A stretch of 64,000 nucleotides of DNA from Xiphophorus maculatus (lineage: Eukaryota; Chordata; Actinopteri; Cyprinodontiformes; Poeciliidae): NCBI RefSeq assembly GCF_002775205.1, contig NC_036456.1:22688968-22752967 (forward strand), in the 5' to 3' direction. Below are positions 1-13,329 of the stretch, piece after piece (the first letter of the stretch is position 1; every line of letters begins with the position of its first letter). Made by a program: the position numbers and the translations under genes. Below the pieces are notes generated by a model, which worked only from the letters and a program-made list of their open reading frames with translations, was not told the DNA's origin and made no database searches.

Positions 1-3000
1 GAAGCAACGTGAGAAAAGCTCTGGGCAGGAGGTCCGACCCACCAATCACCTCATAGTACCTTCAAACAACAAGGAAACACTGAGATCAGCAACAAGATTC
101 ATCCTAAAATGTTGTTTTGTGATGATAAATACAGATTCGGTTAATAAGGGAGTAAAACATCCAACTATTCATATTTTGCATTGAACTTAGTAGATATAGA
201 ATGACTTTATTGTTAATTAATTTTGATATTGCACTAAGAAAATTGTGATTGTCTGGATTTGGCTGAATTTCAGTGTTTAAGACAACAACAGTTTCCCAAA
301 GTGAGGGGCTGTAAATATTATATCTATGTTTATTCTTTATTTCTACTCATAAGATCTTAAAACTGAATAATATCTTATAGGACAAAACCTAATTAAAAAC
401 TTAGATGTAAATCAGTCAATTAACTTTTCTTTGTCTAGGTGAATCAACAGTACATATGTTTTACTGCTGCGTATTTCAAGGAAAATTAATTTGAATTGAA
501 TACAAAAGACGTGGTAAAACACTTGCTTTGTGTTTTTTATTCGTTTCTGCAGGCTATACATCTCACACACAAGTTCAGGCATGTCTAGAGTCTCCAGCCA
601 TGAATCATTTTGTTTTGCTGCAGCTTCGTTCTGGCAACTTACCCAACAGAGAGAATGTCGGCTTAAACCAGACGCACTATTCAGCATGGAAAAGAAAACC
701 TAAAATCATATTCTATATATTATATTCTGAAACTTTTATGTGAAGCCAGGTTAAAAAAATATCCTGTGCAACAGAAGATGGTTACTTTAAATGTAATTTG
801 TGTTCTGAGGAATATTTTTGTTTATGACTAAAGTCAGTAAAATACAGAATCATTTTGATTTGGAAGATTCTGAAAGTGAAACAATAAACTGTACATAATG
901 TAAACATTTAAATATTCTGCCCTCCTGTTCTGGTGGTATTCGGCTGCCTGGTCTTACGTGACGTTGTCGCTGACGTCTGTCTGGTCGTAGATCATCTCGG
1001 TCAGGGCCGTGTACATCATGCTCTGTTCGTTAAGAAGTTCTCCAATCATCCTGATGGCCTCAAGGCTCAGATTCCCTTCTTCTTTCAAATATTCCTGTTA
1101 AAAACAAAGAAAGAAATATTAATGTTATGCCATTTTTCCTTATTTCCAAACCTACAGAGCCATACAGTAAAATGAAAACCACAGAGTCATGCAGAAGTAA
1201 ATGTTCGTTAAATAAGGAAATGTTAGATTTAATCCCAAAGTAATGTTTTAGGTTCAAGCTCAAGGTTTCAGCTGTATTTGCTGCTTTCATCCTTTCTTTA
1301 CCAGTTTAAAGTAATAAACCAGTTTGTGTTGAAGCGCCGCTGTGCTTTACCTTCACAGAGTAATGATCGTACTTTTTCAGTGCAGCTTTGCAGCCGTGAG
1401 TTTCCACTTCATCTCTGACCTACGAGAAAGAAAGAAAAACTTCATCAGGATTAGTGAAGTGAAAAAACTCTGAGGTTTTATGTTTGCTGTCGCTGCAACC
1501 ATTGATGTTTTAGTTCTTTCTGGGTTTTTGAAAGAAATACAGATTACAAGAACATGGAAATTTGCTCCACCACATATTAGCTGATATAGGTAGTTTAAAA
1601 TATTAAATTCTTCTCTCCAGTGGATATTTACACAAATCTTTACTTCCTGAAGTTTTTAGTTTAACATTAACGTTAAACAATCAGCTCTGTTCAGGGGAAA
1701 TGACCTTTTATGAATCATGAACAACATGAACTTGCTGCTTGACTCCAGCTCATTATTTGTGCTGCGTGTTATAACATGACATCATTATCTTGCTTTACAT
1801 TTGCAGGAATGTAACTCCAACCCTCCTCTATCTATGTGGCCCTGCCCTGCCTGGCTGGGGCTCCAGGTGTTACGGGCGCCACAAAACAGGGCAAGAACAA
1901 ATAAAACTTTCACTATTTTTGTTAAAACTAGTAGGTAATTATGTGGTTTCCTACTATGGAAACATTTGCACTAATGAAACTGCATAGAAAAATATTAAAT
2001 ACTAGATATAAAAAATTAGCATAGCTCTTCTCCCTCACAGTATCTCACCTACAGCTCAAAGTGTCTGATCATCATAACTCACTAAATTCAAATCTATTAC
2101 ATTTTAAGGCTAAATCTTATCTACATCAATTTGTATCTGAATCCCAGATCATCCTGCTGCCACTACCATGTTTCACTGTGGTGATAATCAGATCTTTGGT
2201 GCCAAATTCAACCTTTCAGAAACCTGGCCTGAGATTTCCAGTCTGGTTTCATTAGTCGATGACACATTTAACATTTTTCAGAAGATTGTCACCTGACCTG
2301 GATTGTTTTGTATTTTTTCAGATTTTTTCTGTTTGTTTGTTTTCCACCAGTTTTATAGAAACATCAAGTTTTTGCAACACACACTGATATTGGCGTTTGT
2401 CTTCCCACAGTGTGTGTGAATGTGTTTGGCTCAGGGATGCATCCAAAATGTTTTATACATGTAGCTTCTGCCTCCAATAAAGAAAAAAACCCATCAAAAC
2501 TCAGTCCATACTGCAGCTACAAGTGAAAATAGTTGTGATTTTTTCCACGTACTTTTTTCAAAGCTGCCTGCAGCAGCTGGTCAGCCGAACGCCCCTTCTC
2601 GCTGTCTCGCACTTTGAACTGGAGGATATCAGGGTTTGCTTTGACTGCATACGTTCTTTTCTTCACCCCGTTGACATGGTAATATGTGTTGTTGTCGTCC
2701 ATCGTGAACTTGCTCAACTTCAGGCCCAGCTGCTCCACAAACCAGAGGACGATCCTGTTGGCAAACGGAGTTAAAACCTTCAAAGACGTTAAACCTGTTT
2801 GAAAAGGACGATAGTTTTCATGTTCCAACCAGAACTCTAGTTTAGCCTCCAATTTTCTAAAGTTTCTTTGCTTCTCCTTAGAAACCCTTTGATTTACTGG
2901 ACATAAATGTATCCACAAAACTTTTTGCAATGTCTATGTGTATAGCACATCTCTATTCACATTTATTGTCGTTTTTTTTATTTAGAAAGTTTAGATTTGT

Positions 3001-4486
3001 GTGGGAAACTCACTGGTGAAAACTTGGGATTCTCATGGCTCCCAGTTCAGCGTACCAGCCCTCGTTCTCATTCCTGTAGGTTTCCACTCGTCCACCAACG
3101 CGGCCGCTGGCCTCCACTATGGTCACCTGGTTAAATAAATGAATGTGAGCTTTAGGAGTTATCTCAATGTCACACAATCCTGTCATGCACTTGCAGTATT
3201 ATGTATAAATTTGAATGACTAATGAATAAACTAATGTAGGAAACTATGTGGCTCTGTGTAATATCAAAGAAATGAATAGTGAACAAATAAGCAATTTACT
3301 CATTTAATCACATTTAACTAACGATGAGTAAACTCTGATAGTTAGATCAGTTTCCATTCGACAAGCCTTTTCAGAGAACGGTCAGCTGATCATCCAGTAA
3401 TGATTGTCTTCCTGGTTTGTCCTAATAATTTCTTTGTACTATTAAGTACAAAGGAGCTATTAGAATCTTTGTATCAGTTTCCAATTGTTTCCCATTGGAA
3501 ACTACATTGTTTTGTCCTAATTCAGTCATTCTAGCTGCTGTTGAAACTCTAAAATGCTTCGTATGTTTCATTTATCCATTAATTCATTTGAGGTCATCAC
3601 TCAGTGACATCACTCTTAACTAATTCCTGGATTTAATTTCCATCTGGTGAGTTGACTTCACATGTTTTCCTTTGTTTTCATTGTTTATTTTTCTCAGACA
3701 TGCTGTGTGCTGCCTCTACCCTAACACCTCCACACACTCTGGACAAGACAAGAAGATATGGAAGATTTATGATTGCAAATTGCTTGATTGAGGCTATAGT
3801 TTCTAAGTACCTCGTGTCCAGCATCTTGAAGCAGTTTAGCTGCGGTCAGTCCAGCCATGCCAGCCCCAACAATAACGACATGATTAGAGGTATTAATGCA
3901 TGGAAGACCGTTTTTCAGCGTCTCCAGCAGAAGGTCGTAGTCTTTGTCCTCCAGGCATTCGGCCAGATGCTCCTTCATGCTAGCAGCAGTGATGTGGCTG
4001 CAGCACACAGTCAGCAGCAGCAAACTGATGGCAACTGGAAACACCAAGAGAAACTAAAACTATTAGTCAAACTGACCTGATTTCCTGGGAAGATTTTTGA
4101 AATAAACTGAAGTTCTGCAGGTTTAATGTGCAAATTTATTTCTACACTACAAATTGAAAACTTTTTTTATTTTCTAAAAAATCAAAGCAGTTCAAGAGTT
4201 TAGCTCTTCTAAATTTGGTCACATGATTTCAGTGGCTGTTAAGTGAGAATAAAAGACTTTAATCATGTTGACCTCGAGGTCATAAAGCAGAACTAAATAT
4301 TCCTCAGTGGTTTTTTCCTGCAGACAGGAAATGAAAGAACTGTGATATTGCTGATCTGCACTTTCTACATATTCATTCATCACTTTGCTTCATTCATACA
4401 AACATTGTTAGACAGTTTAAACTCCTACTTATCATTTTCAAGTGAAAATACTCACATGTTTTGGATTTCCCGTCATGCCGACCCAT
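1..4486 (-). CDS. L-amino-acid oxidase 1 (LAAO-1), 3' end beyond the left edge
   Basis: Flavoenzyme of the LAAO/IL4I1 family: oxidative deamination of L-amino acids to keto acids, ammonia and H2O2. Coding exons (minus): 4456-4486, 3811-4034, 3014-3126, 2553-2754, 1351-1419, 958-1094 and 59-1 (continuing). Every junction has GT/AG and the phases chain (1,0,2,0,0,2). The start is the ATG at 4486, ten codons before a donor, as in both paralogues. The third part of the leader is hydrophobic ([11 protein letters not shown]), followed by an acidic helix, then the FAD dinucleotide fold [18 protein letters not shown], the acidic strand end TIVEA and the GGRVETYRN motif. Exon 5 has [16 protein letters not shown]. 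The last exon begins [15 protein letters not shown], matching the start of LAAO-2's large final exon, so about 265 C-terminal residues lie outside. No stop or frameshift is seen. Probably functional. Confidence 0.9.
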
Positions 4487-5013
4487 CTCAGATTTTATTT
4501 TCTTGTTTCCTCTTTATTGCTGAAGATGAAATGGAAATAAAATCAGAAATGTTTTTGTCTCATCTTTTAATGTAACTAAATTTTATATCTGTGCAGTTCT
4601 AGGATTCATCATCTGTACGATTAAATGCTATTTGTTGTGATTTATTTAGAAAATACCAAAAAATTTCACATTATTGTATCTAAGAATATTATAAAATGAA
4701 ATAACATGCTGTGAGAGAAGCCTGCACTGTATGTGTTTCATGCTGTAATCTTAATAAACATTCACAATATTATCTTTCATTTTATCTTTAAATCTATGAG
4801 CAGATGCATTTTAAGTTTAAATGGCAAAATTAGTAACATTGTGATTTTTTTTTGACAACAAAAGGTAGAACCTTTTCAAACTAAATTTATTAAATTCTGG
4901 ATTTACTTTCATAGGACAAAAACTTTAAAACCAAAACCCTGTAAAATATCAACATTAAAAGACAATATTCTCTGAAGTAAATCAATATATTAAAACATTA
5001 GATATTTCTGTAC

Positions 5014-5147
5014 CTTTGTGAGGGACTCCAGTCAGACTTGCTGCTGCGCTTCAGAAGTTGAACGAATGCTTTCGGTTTTAAACAGTTTTTTCCCTTTTTA
5101 TTGCTAAACAAGTCAGACTGCATGAGTGAATGACTCATGTTTTTATA
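5014..5147 (-). promoter_or_regulatory. LAAO-1 core promoter and 5' UTR exon
   Basis: On the minus strand TATAAAA lies at 5147-5141, a perfect AP-1 site TGAGTCA at 5137-5131, and a strong donor CAAAG|GTACAG ends an untranslated exon at 5014. A second TATA-like AATAAAAAGG lies near 5100, so the cap site is uncertain. The arrangement (TATA box, short UTR exon, then a 31-base coding exon) matches LAAO-2 and LAAO-3. The AP-1 site would fit induction by inflammation; that is inference. Confidence 0.6.
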
Positions 5148-6429
5148 CGGCCTAAACAAATAACCTTAAACACATGAATAAATTCCAGAAAACAAAGGTC
5201 TGGATTTTTTTTTTTTATTGTTTCCTGAATTCATGCGAAGTCGTGTTCTTACATCGTACCTGCTTATTACAGGAAATAGTTTTGCTTTTTGTTCAAGCAG
5301 CTGCAATCATTTGTCTTATCTAGTGTAAACTTTTATCTGAATAACTGAACTTAGATAAACAGACGGAAGTTTGAACCAGAGAGTTTAGCTGATGGCCAGC
5401 ACTGATTTCCAATATTCCCAGTGCAAATCATGATACATAAAAAAACCATGAAACCAAGTCAGGGGTCAGCAAAGTTCAGGAGGAAGTGAAAGCACAAATT
5501 AAATTGGAGTTGTTCAATTATCTTAAAATCCACTTTGGATTTTAATCAACGCTGACGATGTGCTGAACTACCTGCTCCAAACGTCAAATGATTCAAAATG
5601 TCCCTCTGCAGCTGAGATTCCCCTCCACTTACAGAACCACAAACATTAACGTTAGTATGCAATATAAATAAAATAAATATTTCCTTCAAAGTTCCCCAGA
5701 AAAGTTGAATTTCATAATCGGGGATTTAATTTGTGTGGGTCAACGTGTGCTTTCTGGTTTCCATGAAAGACACTTTCAGTTTGCTGAAATGTACAGTACT
5801 GTTAGAAAGCAGAACTTGGACCTCATGGATGTTTTACACAAGAACTGTGAGACCAAAGTCAGCTGCTTTGGGAGTAATTTACTGGTTTACAACATCAGAC
5901 TTCTGCCAGAGATAAAATTAGATTCATTGGCGAAGCAGGAAGTCTGAGTGTGATCTCTTCTGCCATCATCTGCTGCGGTTGAAACTTCTGAGACTTAAAA
6001 ATGTTCAATAACTGGTAAAAATAAATCTATTTTATTAAGCTGGAGGCACAAAGCAGGACGTTTCATAAAACAAAGAACAATCCAAAGAATAATCCTCCTG
6101 ATGTGACTCTGATGATGACAAAGTGTCTTCAGTCAGAGGTTATGACAGAAAAACAGATTTTATTTTTCTCCCTAGGATAAAGAAAATATTTTTGAGTTTT
6201 TAACTTCTTTGTTATTCATAAGCACAAAGTACAAACAGCTGAAACCAGATGTTTACATACGCTGAATAAAAAGATTCAAACACAGTTTTTCTTCACAATC
6301 TCTGAACTTAAATCAGACCAAATGTTTCTTATTTAACTTAGAATTACCAGAATTAATTATTTTCTAAGAAATACAAAGAACATCAGTGGATCTAATTCTT
6401 TGGAGGACAATAATGATGGTATGAATGTG

Positions 6430-6476
6430 TATAAAAACATGTGTATAAAACATGTTTTTATACACATGTTTTTATA
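6430..6476. repeat. near-perfect 47-bp palindrome
   Basis: The left arm TATAAAAACATGTGTATAAA and its reverse complement flank a central CATG at 6451-6454, with only a one-base bulge (four A against five T). Related ACATGTGTATAAAA copies continue to about 6500. It could extrude as a cruciform or fold in RNA. No known element family recognised. Confidence 0.7.
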
Positions 6477-6836
6477 AACATATAAAACATGTGTATAAAA
6501 GCCCAGTGTATTGCAGTCAGCACCAGGAAATGAAACCATGAAATGTGTTTTTAGATATCAGCACCTTTTACAAGTCAGAACCACAAAGAAGATAAAAAAA
6601 GAAGATATACTGATAAAAGTTTTCAAAGCAGACTTTTACTTTCAGCTCAGTGTCTTTTATTTCCTGCTTGCTTCAGGTTTGATCCAACAGTTTTAGACGT
6701 AAAGAGAACTGAACTGAACTGAACTGAACTGGACTTGGCATAATGAGTTGCTCCAGTCGAACAAACACAGGTTCATATTTCATACATATCAGGTTAAAAA
6801 GCAAAAGCAGAATAAATAGTGAAGGTGAAGACTTAC

Positions 6837-6905
6837 CTTGACGATGATCAAACTGTTAAACCTGTCAGTGTTACGATTCCTCTGCGTGTCTCTCCCTCCT
6901 TTATA
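6837..6905 (-). promoter_or_regulatory. possible alternative upstream first exon for LAAO-1
   Basis: On the minus strand TATAAAG at 6905-6899 is followed about 60 bases later by a consensus donor CAAG|GTAAGT at 6837. No open frame of note lies between them, which fits a short untranslated first exon about 1.8 kb upstream of the main LAAO-1 promoter. No transcript evidence is available. Confidence 0.3.
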
Positions 6906-7133
6906 ATCCTCCCTCTCGTTACCTCTGCATATTTTTCTGGTGTTTCATAGAGTGAGATGTTCAGAAGCCTGGCAGCACAATCAGCTCATCTCCATTTGTT
7001 TTTTCACTTTAATCATCTTTCATGTCTGCCTCTTGCTGCCCAACCGTTTTTGAACATCTGAGCCTCAACTGGCTTTATTTGTCTTTTTATCAGCTTTTTG
7101 TCTGTTACGGGACACCTGGCCGCCATCATCACC

Positions 7134-7218
7134 TCTTCTGGTTCACTCACTCACCCACTCTCTCACTCACTCACCCACTCACTCACTCACTCACCCACTC
7201 ACTCACCCACTCTCTCAC
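7134..7218. repeat. (CACT)n / CACTCACTCACC microsatellite
   Basis: Tandem CACT units with interspersed CACC and CTCT variants. The repeat encodes serine/threonine/histidine-rich frames in the plus strand that are artefacts of the repeat. Confidence 0.9.
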
Positions 7219-9496
7219 CTTCTGCCACATTTAATCAGTCTGATCAACAACTACTGAGAAAACCACAGTTCAGCTACATCGTTTCCAAAACATGAATTAT
7301 GAACCATAGTCCTGAAAAAGTAGGTTTAAGTTATAAATGTGTTAAATATCCAGATGATAAATTAGCAATCAAACGCCCACATTAACAGCCACACAAATAA
7401 TCCAGACAGCTGAAGGTCAAACAAAGACAGGTTCATATTTCATTAATACTTTAATGCCAGAATCATTTCTGATTTAAAAAACATCCAGATTTTCTCAACA
7501 GGGATTAAGTTCTTCATCCAGGTTTGGAGAAAGCTGGACTCAAACCCACAACTTTAGATTACAAAACAGTTACTGAACCTTTTTACCCAGGAAGGAAAAT
7601 CTGGCTCCTCAAACTGACAGTAAACGTAGAATCAGTTTCATTTACTGTCAAAGTGATGCCAACACTGATTCTAGTCTATTTAGAAATATAAAATCACAGT
7701 TTAAGGTGAGTAATATTAATACTGTACACTTAGTTTTAATTTTAAAAGTGTTTTGGTGAAGTAAAATCTTCTACATTGTCAAACTGAAACATTTCCAACC
7801 CTTAAAAACCTTGTTTAGTTAAACATTAAGCAGAAAACCATCATTCATAAACCAATTATATAAAAGGATGAGGTTGATGAAAAGAAACTTATTCAACCTG
7901 CATGTGGAAAACTAAAGTAAAATCATTTTTATTCAAAACTTTTACTTACAGAGCAGTGAGCAGGTTAGAGGCTTTTCTCTTTCTGAATGCTGAGTTAATC
8001 TGCAGCATCCTGCCTTTACTCAGGAAATCAGAAACCCTCCCCTAAACCAGCAAATAATTCACAAAATGTATTAATATTTACTTTCTATCACATGTAAATA
8101 TAATGAAATATAATGTTTGTAGTTTATTCCAACTGTAAACTTTCCCTAAATTGTGTTCAGTTTCTGCTTCAGAATATTTACAACCTGAGAAAATGTGTGA
8201 ACAAAAACCCACCACATCTAGACTGGCGTGAGAACGACAACGCTGGCCGTAAAACAGGAAATGAACCAGTTACAGAAACCAACACGACAACGTCAGTTTC
8301 ACATCTGGCCACCAACATCACCACCAGGGCATCAGAGAAAAGAAACAAAAGACAAACCAGTTCCTCCCAGTTGAACTGCAGCGACATCAGAACTGCAGAG
8401 CTGGAAGTTTCAGTACCGAGAGTTTAGACAGAATGTCAAACAGAAATATCCAAAATTATCCCTCAGTGGTGAAATCAAGATGTCAGCAAGTAAAAGGAAA
8501 ATGGAAGAAGATAAACGTAAAGAGAACTATCAGAGTAGAAAATAAAATAAAGACTACAGCGAGGTCAAATGTATGGCGGGAAAATACTGTAGTTATGAAA
8601 AATTAGCATATTCAGATTCTAATAAATGTGTAACTGAGTGAGATACTCTACAAAATATGAACGTACTTCTCTGTATATTTGTGCAAAAAAAGTCCAAGAA
8701 TATGGAAATAATAAGAGCAGAGATGGAAAGAACTTAATAAAATTATTTGGAGTTCAGATATTTATAAAAGTCTAACAGCTGCTGGAGGAAGGATCTGCAG
8801 TAACGCTACGATGTGCATTTAGGATGCAGCAGTCTGTGACTGAAGGAGTTCTCCAGTCCAGCAACGACTTCATGCAAGCAACAGGAGCCTTTCAGTTTCC
8901 TGTACAGGGTCAAAGGTCATTCCTGATGTACTGATCTGCAACGTACTCCACTGTAGAAGATGAGTGATGCCACCAGAATCAGAAAGTCATTTCATAATTC
9001 ATCCATATTCATCCACAGCTACATTTGAGATCCTCTGTCTTCTGTTAAACAGAAATCTGAGACTAAAAGTTGCTTAATAACTGATCACATTAATATTTAA
9101 TGTCATTTTGCATATTGTCTGGTACGACTAAACTAGGTTAAATTATTTACAGTAGATTTAATTCTGCTGGTGTCAGTAAAACAGGTTCCTTAAGATTCCT
9201 CCATTGTTCCAAGGCTGCATGTTAAACCCTTACAGACCTGAAGATGCTGCCATCTAGTGGACAAACAGGAGGAAAACAGGAGTTGGCTGCAGAAATTACA
9301 GTTTAAATCTTTGATTTGATCCGTTTCCTTGGAGTGATGACAAACAGAAACAAACAGGTCAAACAAAGCAGTGATGAACTAAATGGAGTCTGGATGTTGC
9401 AGAATTTGGTATTTGTTAAATTGGCCTTTATTTGTATTTATTTATTTATTTATGTATTTGGTATTCATTAAAAACTGACAATAATGCACAAGAACA

Positions 9497-10922
9497 GGAT
9501 GAGGGATCAGGCAGGGCATGATGGGAAACTATTACATACTGAGGCTCAGAAAGACCAGAACTAAATCATAAAATGATCTAAAAATCAAAAGGAAAGCACT
9601 AACAGAAAAGAATAAGCCAAAAGAAAAAACAGAGCATTATAATATATAATAAAAAAGAATCTAAACACAAAAGAGAAACCTTATCTGGCCGTTCAGTCGT
9701 CTCTGATGTTCTCAAACTAACCTCTGCAGGATCCACCCTGAGATTAAATGACCTAATTATAACGAAGCCCAGTGGTTTCAAACATGATCCACACAAGAGT
9801 CATTTTTATCTGTAATGTTTTTTTTCTTAATAAACAAAAGCATTTTCCAGAAACCGAGTTATAGTATCCAAACAACTATAAACAGTAAACATTCAATGCA
9901 TAAATAGAAGATCTACATTATTGAATAACAGTTTATCAAAAACTTATTACAGTTTTCTCAAATAATGAAAAATAATTGTCATGTCAGGTTTAAAACTTTA
10001 ATTCATGAATATTTGAGTCAACTGATTCTTTTCTGGTTAATTTATTAGAAAAATGAGGACAAAAGGCAGTTAATAGAAAGTCAGGCTCAATTCTGAACAA
10101 TATAAAAATATTACAACACATTAGTCCATGTCCTGTCAGTGATCCAGGCATTTATGCTGTTTTAGCTGTTTATTCACTAATAAAGAGACAATGTACAACA
10201 TTTTATTAACATTTAAACCAAGCTGTCATGTCAGTGAAGGTTCCTTCATCAGATCCAAAGGATGAGATTTATTTCTGAGTTTTGCTCTCAGAGGTCCAGC
10301 TGCCTGCTGAGGAAGCATTGATCTCTATAATCACCTCCAGTTTACCTTTCAAATGGATTAAAGGTTTTACAACAACAACTAATTATATAAAACTGACCTA
10401 TAAACTTTATGCTCATGTTAATGTGTTAAAAAGAGAAAATCCTGACCAACTGGAACCAGAATCCTGTTTCCTGTTCTGGATTCAGCTCCTTTTATAAAGA
10501 CGGGAGGCGAGAAAACAAGAAGTGATCCAACAACTTCTGCTAAGTTGCTCAATATTCACTGGAAATGTTGTTGCTTTTTGTGTGCAACTTACTTGAAACA
10601 TTTTAATATTCTCCTAGATGAAAACGTAGATTTCTTCAGAAACTTAAGAACCTTATCAACTTATTAACTTGTAACTTATAACTTAACTTATAACTTAACT
10701 TATTAACTTATTATTAACCTTACCAACCTAAGATTCTGACAGGAACCGTTTCTGAAGCAGAAACTTGAAGTTTCTATTTCAAGTTTCCAGAAACAGGTAA
10801 ATATTCTGGAAATATTTACCTGTTTCCAGAAGTAAATAGTAAATATAACGTGTGGAGCCTGAGGGCTTTGCAGTTACACAAATTTCTAATTTGGTCATTT
10901 AAAGTAGGAAGTTTTCACAGCA
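9497..10922 (+). repeat. segmental duplication, copy A
   Basis: Direct repeat of 17,400-18,766. The two share long stretches with scattered single-base changes. Copy A keeps about 60 bases (around 9660-9720) that are absent in copy B. No terminal inverted repeat or target duplication is visible, so this looks like a segmental duplication rather than an intact transposon. It contains AACTTAT-type tandem units (10,660-10,720), a palindrome near 10,789-10,831 and an open frame at 10,282-10,497. Confidence 0.85.
10789..10831. repeat. palindrome within duplication copy A
   Basis: CAGAAACAGGTAAATATT and its reverse complement AATATTTACCTGTTTC flank a few central bases. A second small inverted repeat (GAAACTTGAAGTTTC type) lies just before. 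The same structure is at about 18,629-18,672 in copy B. Confidence 0.7.
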
Positions 10923-11741
10923 AAATTTGATCACAATCATTGAATCATTCTTTATTTTTCTGCTATAACTGTAAATATTAGTGTGACTGAATTCAAAGCA
11001 TGTTGTATCTTCATTATTTAGGATCTGTCCTGCCTCTGGTTTGATACTTTTTCTCTCTGCACCAGTTTAACTTCCACTGTGGATCCTCTGAATGACAGAA
11101 TGACTCAGAAAGCAGAAAATCTTGTTTCTGGAGCTGATATATGTAGCAGCTGATTTGTTGCTACAGGATGAAAAATAAATGCAACTCAGTTATACATTTT
11201 ACCACATCAGTTTCAATCAGTTTGAAGTTTCTCTCTTTTTTAAAATAAATATTTCTGGTAAAAGTACATGAGGCTCCTTAGCGTTGATCTGTTTCCTTGC
11301 AGAAAGAAAAGTTCTGAGTTCAAGTCTGCATGTACGTAGTTTGCATGTTTTCCTCTTTTGCATGTTTCTAAAAACAGAAATGGACAGTGGATGACAAAAA
11401 AAGATGAGCTTTAAATTTAAACTTCTGGAAAAAAAAGTTTGATTTGAAGAATAGTACTGAAATGATTACAATTTATTCCATTAACAATGATTAATGAATA
11501 GAAACTTTGACCTTTTCAGAATGATTCTATTAAAGTTTTCAATCTCTCAGTAACCCAATATGCTGCAGTTTCAGCTGCTTTTCTGAGGAACTAAAGGAAA
11601 CGTTAACAAGATGCAAAGATTGTGAAATAATCACCTGGAAGTAAGAGAAGAGCCGAGCCTGAGGGGCTTTAGCTACGTTATTACAACAGCCCAGCTGTAA
11701 AACCAGTTTAAATTACTCTCTGATCACTGACTGGTGTTTAG

Positions 11742-11881
11742 TATGGAAGAGGATTAGGGCCACCGAAAAAAAAAAAAAAGAATTCTGAGATTAAACTCAG
11801 GATTCTGACTTTAATCTCAGAATTCTGACTTTAATCTCAGAATTCTTTTTTTTTTTTCAGTGACCCTAATCCTCTTCCGTA
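11742..11881. mobile_element. 140-bp foldback MITE with 6-bp target duplication
   Basis: Terminal inverted repeats TATGGAAGAGGATTAGGG and CCCTAATCCTCTTCCGTA (one mismatch) enclose A and T runs and an internal GAATTCTGA/TCTCAGAATTC palindrome. GTTTAG flanks both sides (11,736-11,741 and 11,882-11,887), a clean 6-bp target-site duplication. This kind of foldback element with TCTCAGAATTCTGA cores is common in teleosts. Its parent transposase is not identified here. Confidence 0.8.
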
Positions 11882-11887
11882 GTTTAG

Positions 11888-13329
11888 GGCAGATATGTTT
11901 TGGAAATATTTACTTTCATGATTACAGCTCATGAAAATCCAAAATGAAATTGTTTACAAGATAACTTTCTTCCAGCCTTATCTTTGGGTCAGTAAGAAGA
12001 AAAAATAAAGTTTCCATCTGCAGGTGGTGAATGTACCACAACCTAAATGAATGTCCCAGAAATCTTGTGAATAAGTTTTGTTTTACAATTCACTCATGGC
12101 TACAGTTATTGCCATAGTTTGTGCATCTTTTTGAAAATCTTTTCCTTCCACTCAACTTTCCATTAAGGATGTAGCAGTGCTTGAACAGTCAGGTTCTTTT
12201 GAAAATCCACTGTGTGGAATGGGTTAGGAGTAACATGCAATCATGGTGGGAAAGGTCTTTGCAAGGCTTTACAAAATTAGATCTTAAAGAAAAATGTGGT
12301 TATTCATTTTATTTAAAAACTTTCTGATCATTTTCTCTACTTTAAGGCTGTATGCACATGCTCTAGTGAATTATAACTTCATAGAAATGACGCAACATTT
12401 CTCACTGATAAGATCTTGCATGTCCAGAGACTGATACCTTCATGGAATGTCAGAAATTCTCCATGTTGCAACTAAAGTTATTTTCTTCACTTTTATTTGA
12501 AGAGGAATGACATTTGGACTTTATCTTGTCATACATAAAGGAATATATTCCTGCATGTCACCACATCCTTCACAAGAGGCCCAGCATCTTTTTGTATATT
12601 GATAAATGTTTTCTGGATTACTAATGTTATTCCTTTTTGAAAGGAAATAATGACTACTCTTCCTTTCCAGGCCTATTGATAATTTTACAGTCACATTCTT
12701 TCTATCCTTCATTACTTATTTGACTGACGAGCTTTTGAGACGTTTTTAGCCTCAGGAAGTGGCTGGTTTAGATTCATGGCTTTAACCCAAACCTGACCCA
12801 GAAGTCAGGCCAACTCACATCCTGCCTCCATAAAGAAAAACACAAGAGTCATAGTTGTTACATCAACTGTTTATTTTTTTTTTCTTTTGTAAAATGCTTC
12901 AGATTATATAAAAATGCTGCAAGGACTTTTAGCTAATAGGTACTTTAGATCTTGAAGAATAAGCACAGAAACAAAAATAAAGATGAAAATTTGCCTTTAA
13001 GGAAAGAAAATGCACCAAAACAATCCCACAAATTCCACAAACAAACAAAACCGGTTCCACATATACCAGTGGTGGAAAAAGGTTTCCTGGAAAAAAGGTT
13101 TCTTTTTTAAAATGATGTAAAGTTGTTTATCTTGATCAATTTTTGAAAATCAGTGAAGATTGACTTGCACAAAGAAGAACTATAAAAGGTGCCATTCAGG
13201 GGCCAAAAACTACTAACATGCAGAATAGCAATACCATGTACTATAATAATAAACATCCAGAGTTAGCTCAGAAACATTGGAAATGAATCAAGATCCCTAA
13301 TATCTGCAACTGGCTCAGGATTAAAGGCC
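11888..13329. other. LAAO-2 downstream region, no gene recognised
   Basis: AT-rich sequence with no supported coding region. The open frame at 12,521-12,712 (minus) lacks splice or domain support. AATAAA-type signals on the minus strand between about 12,870 and 13,000 could end the LAAO-2 transcript. Confidence 0.45.

Larger units (their letters stand above)
5160..9496. other. LAAO-1 upstream region, no gene recognised
   Basis: AT-rich non-coding sequence. Open frames at 5705-5947 and 8113-8427 have no recognisable domain, splice context or biased composition. It holds a palindrome (6430-6476), a CACT-type microsatellite (7134-7218) and the possible alternative first exon at 6837-6905. Another consensus donor on the minus strand (TCTGTAAGTAAA, near 7947) has no clear partner. 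Confidence 0.5.

Noticed and set aside
412-687. 91-codon minus-strand frame between LAAO-1 exons
   Set aside because: Lies in an intron; the exon 958-1094 and the exon 1-59 join in phase without it.
7022-7295. Serine/threonine/histidine-rich frames
   Set aside because: Produced by the CACT microsatellite.
8113-8427. 104-codon frame
   Set aside because: No splice, domain or paralogue support; composition unremarkable.
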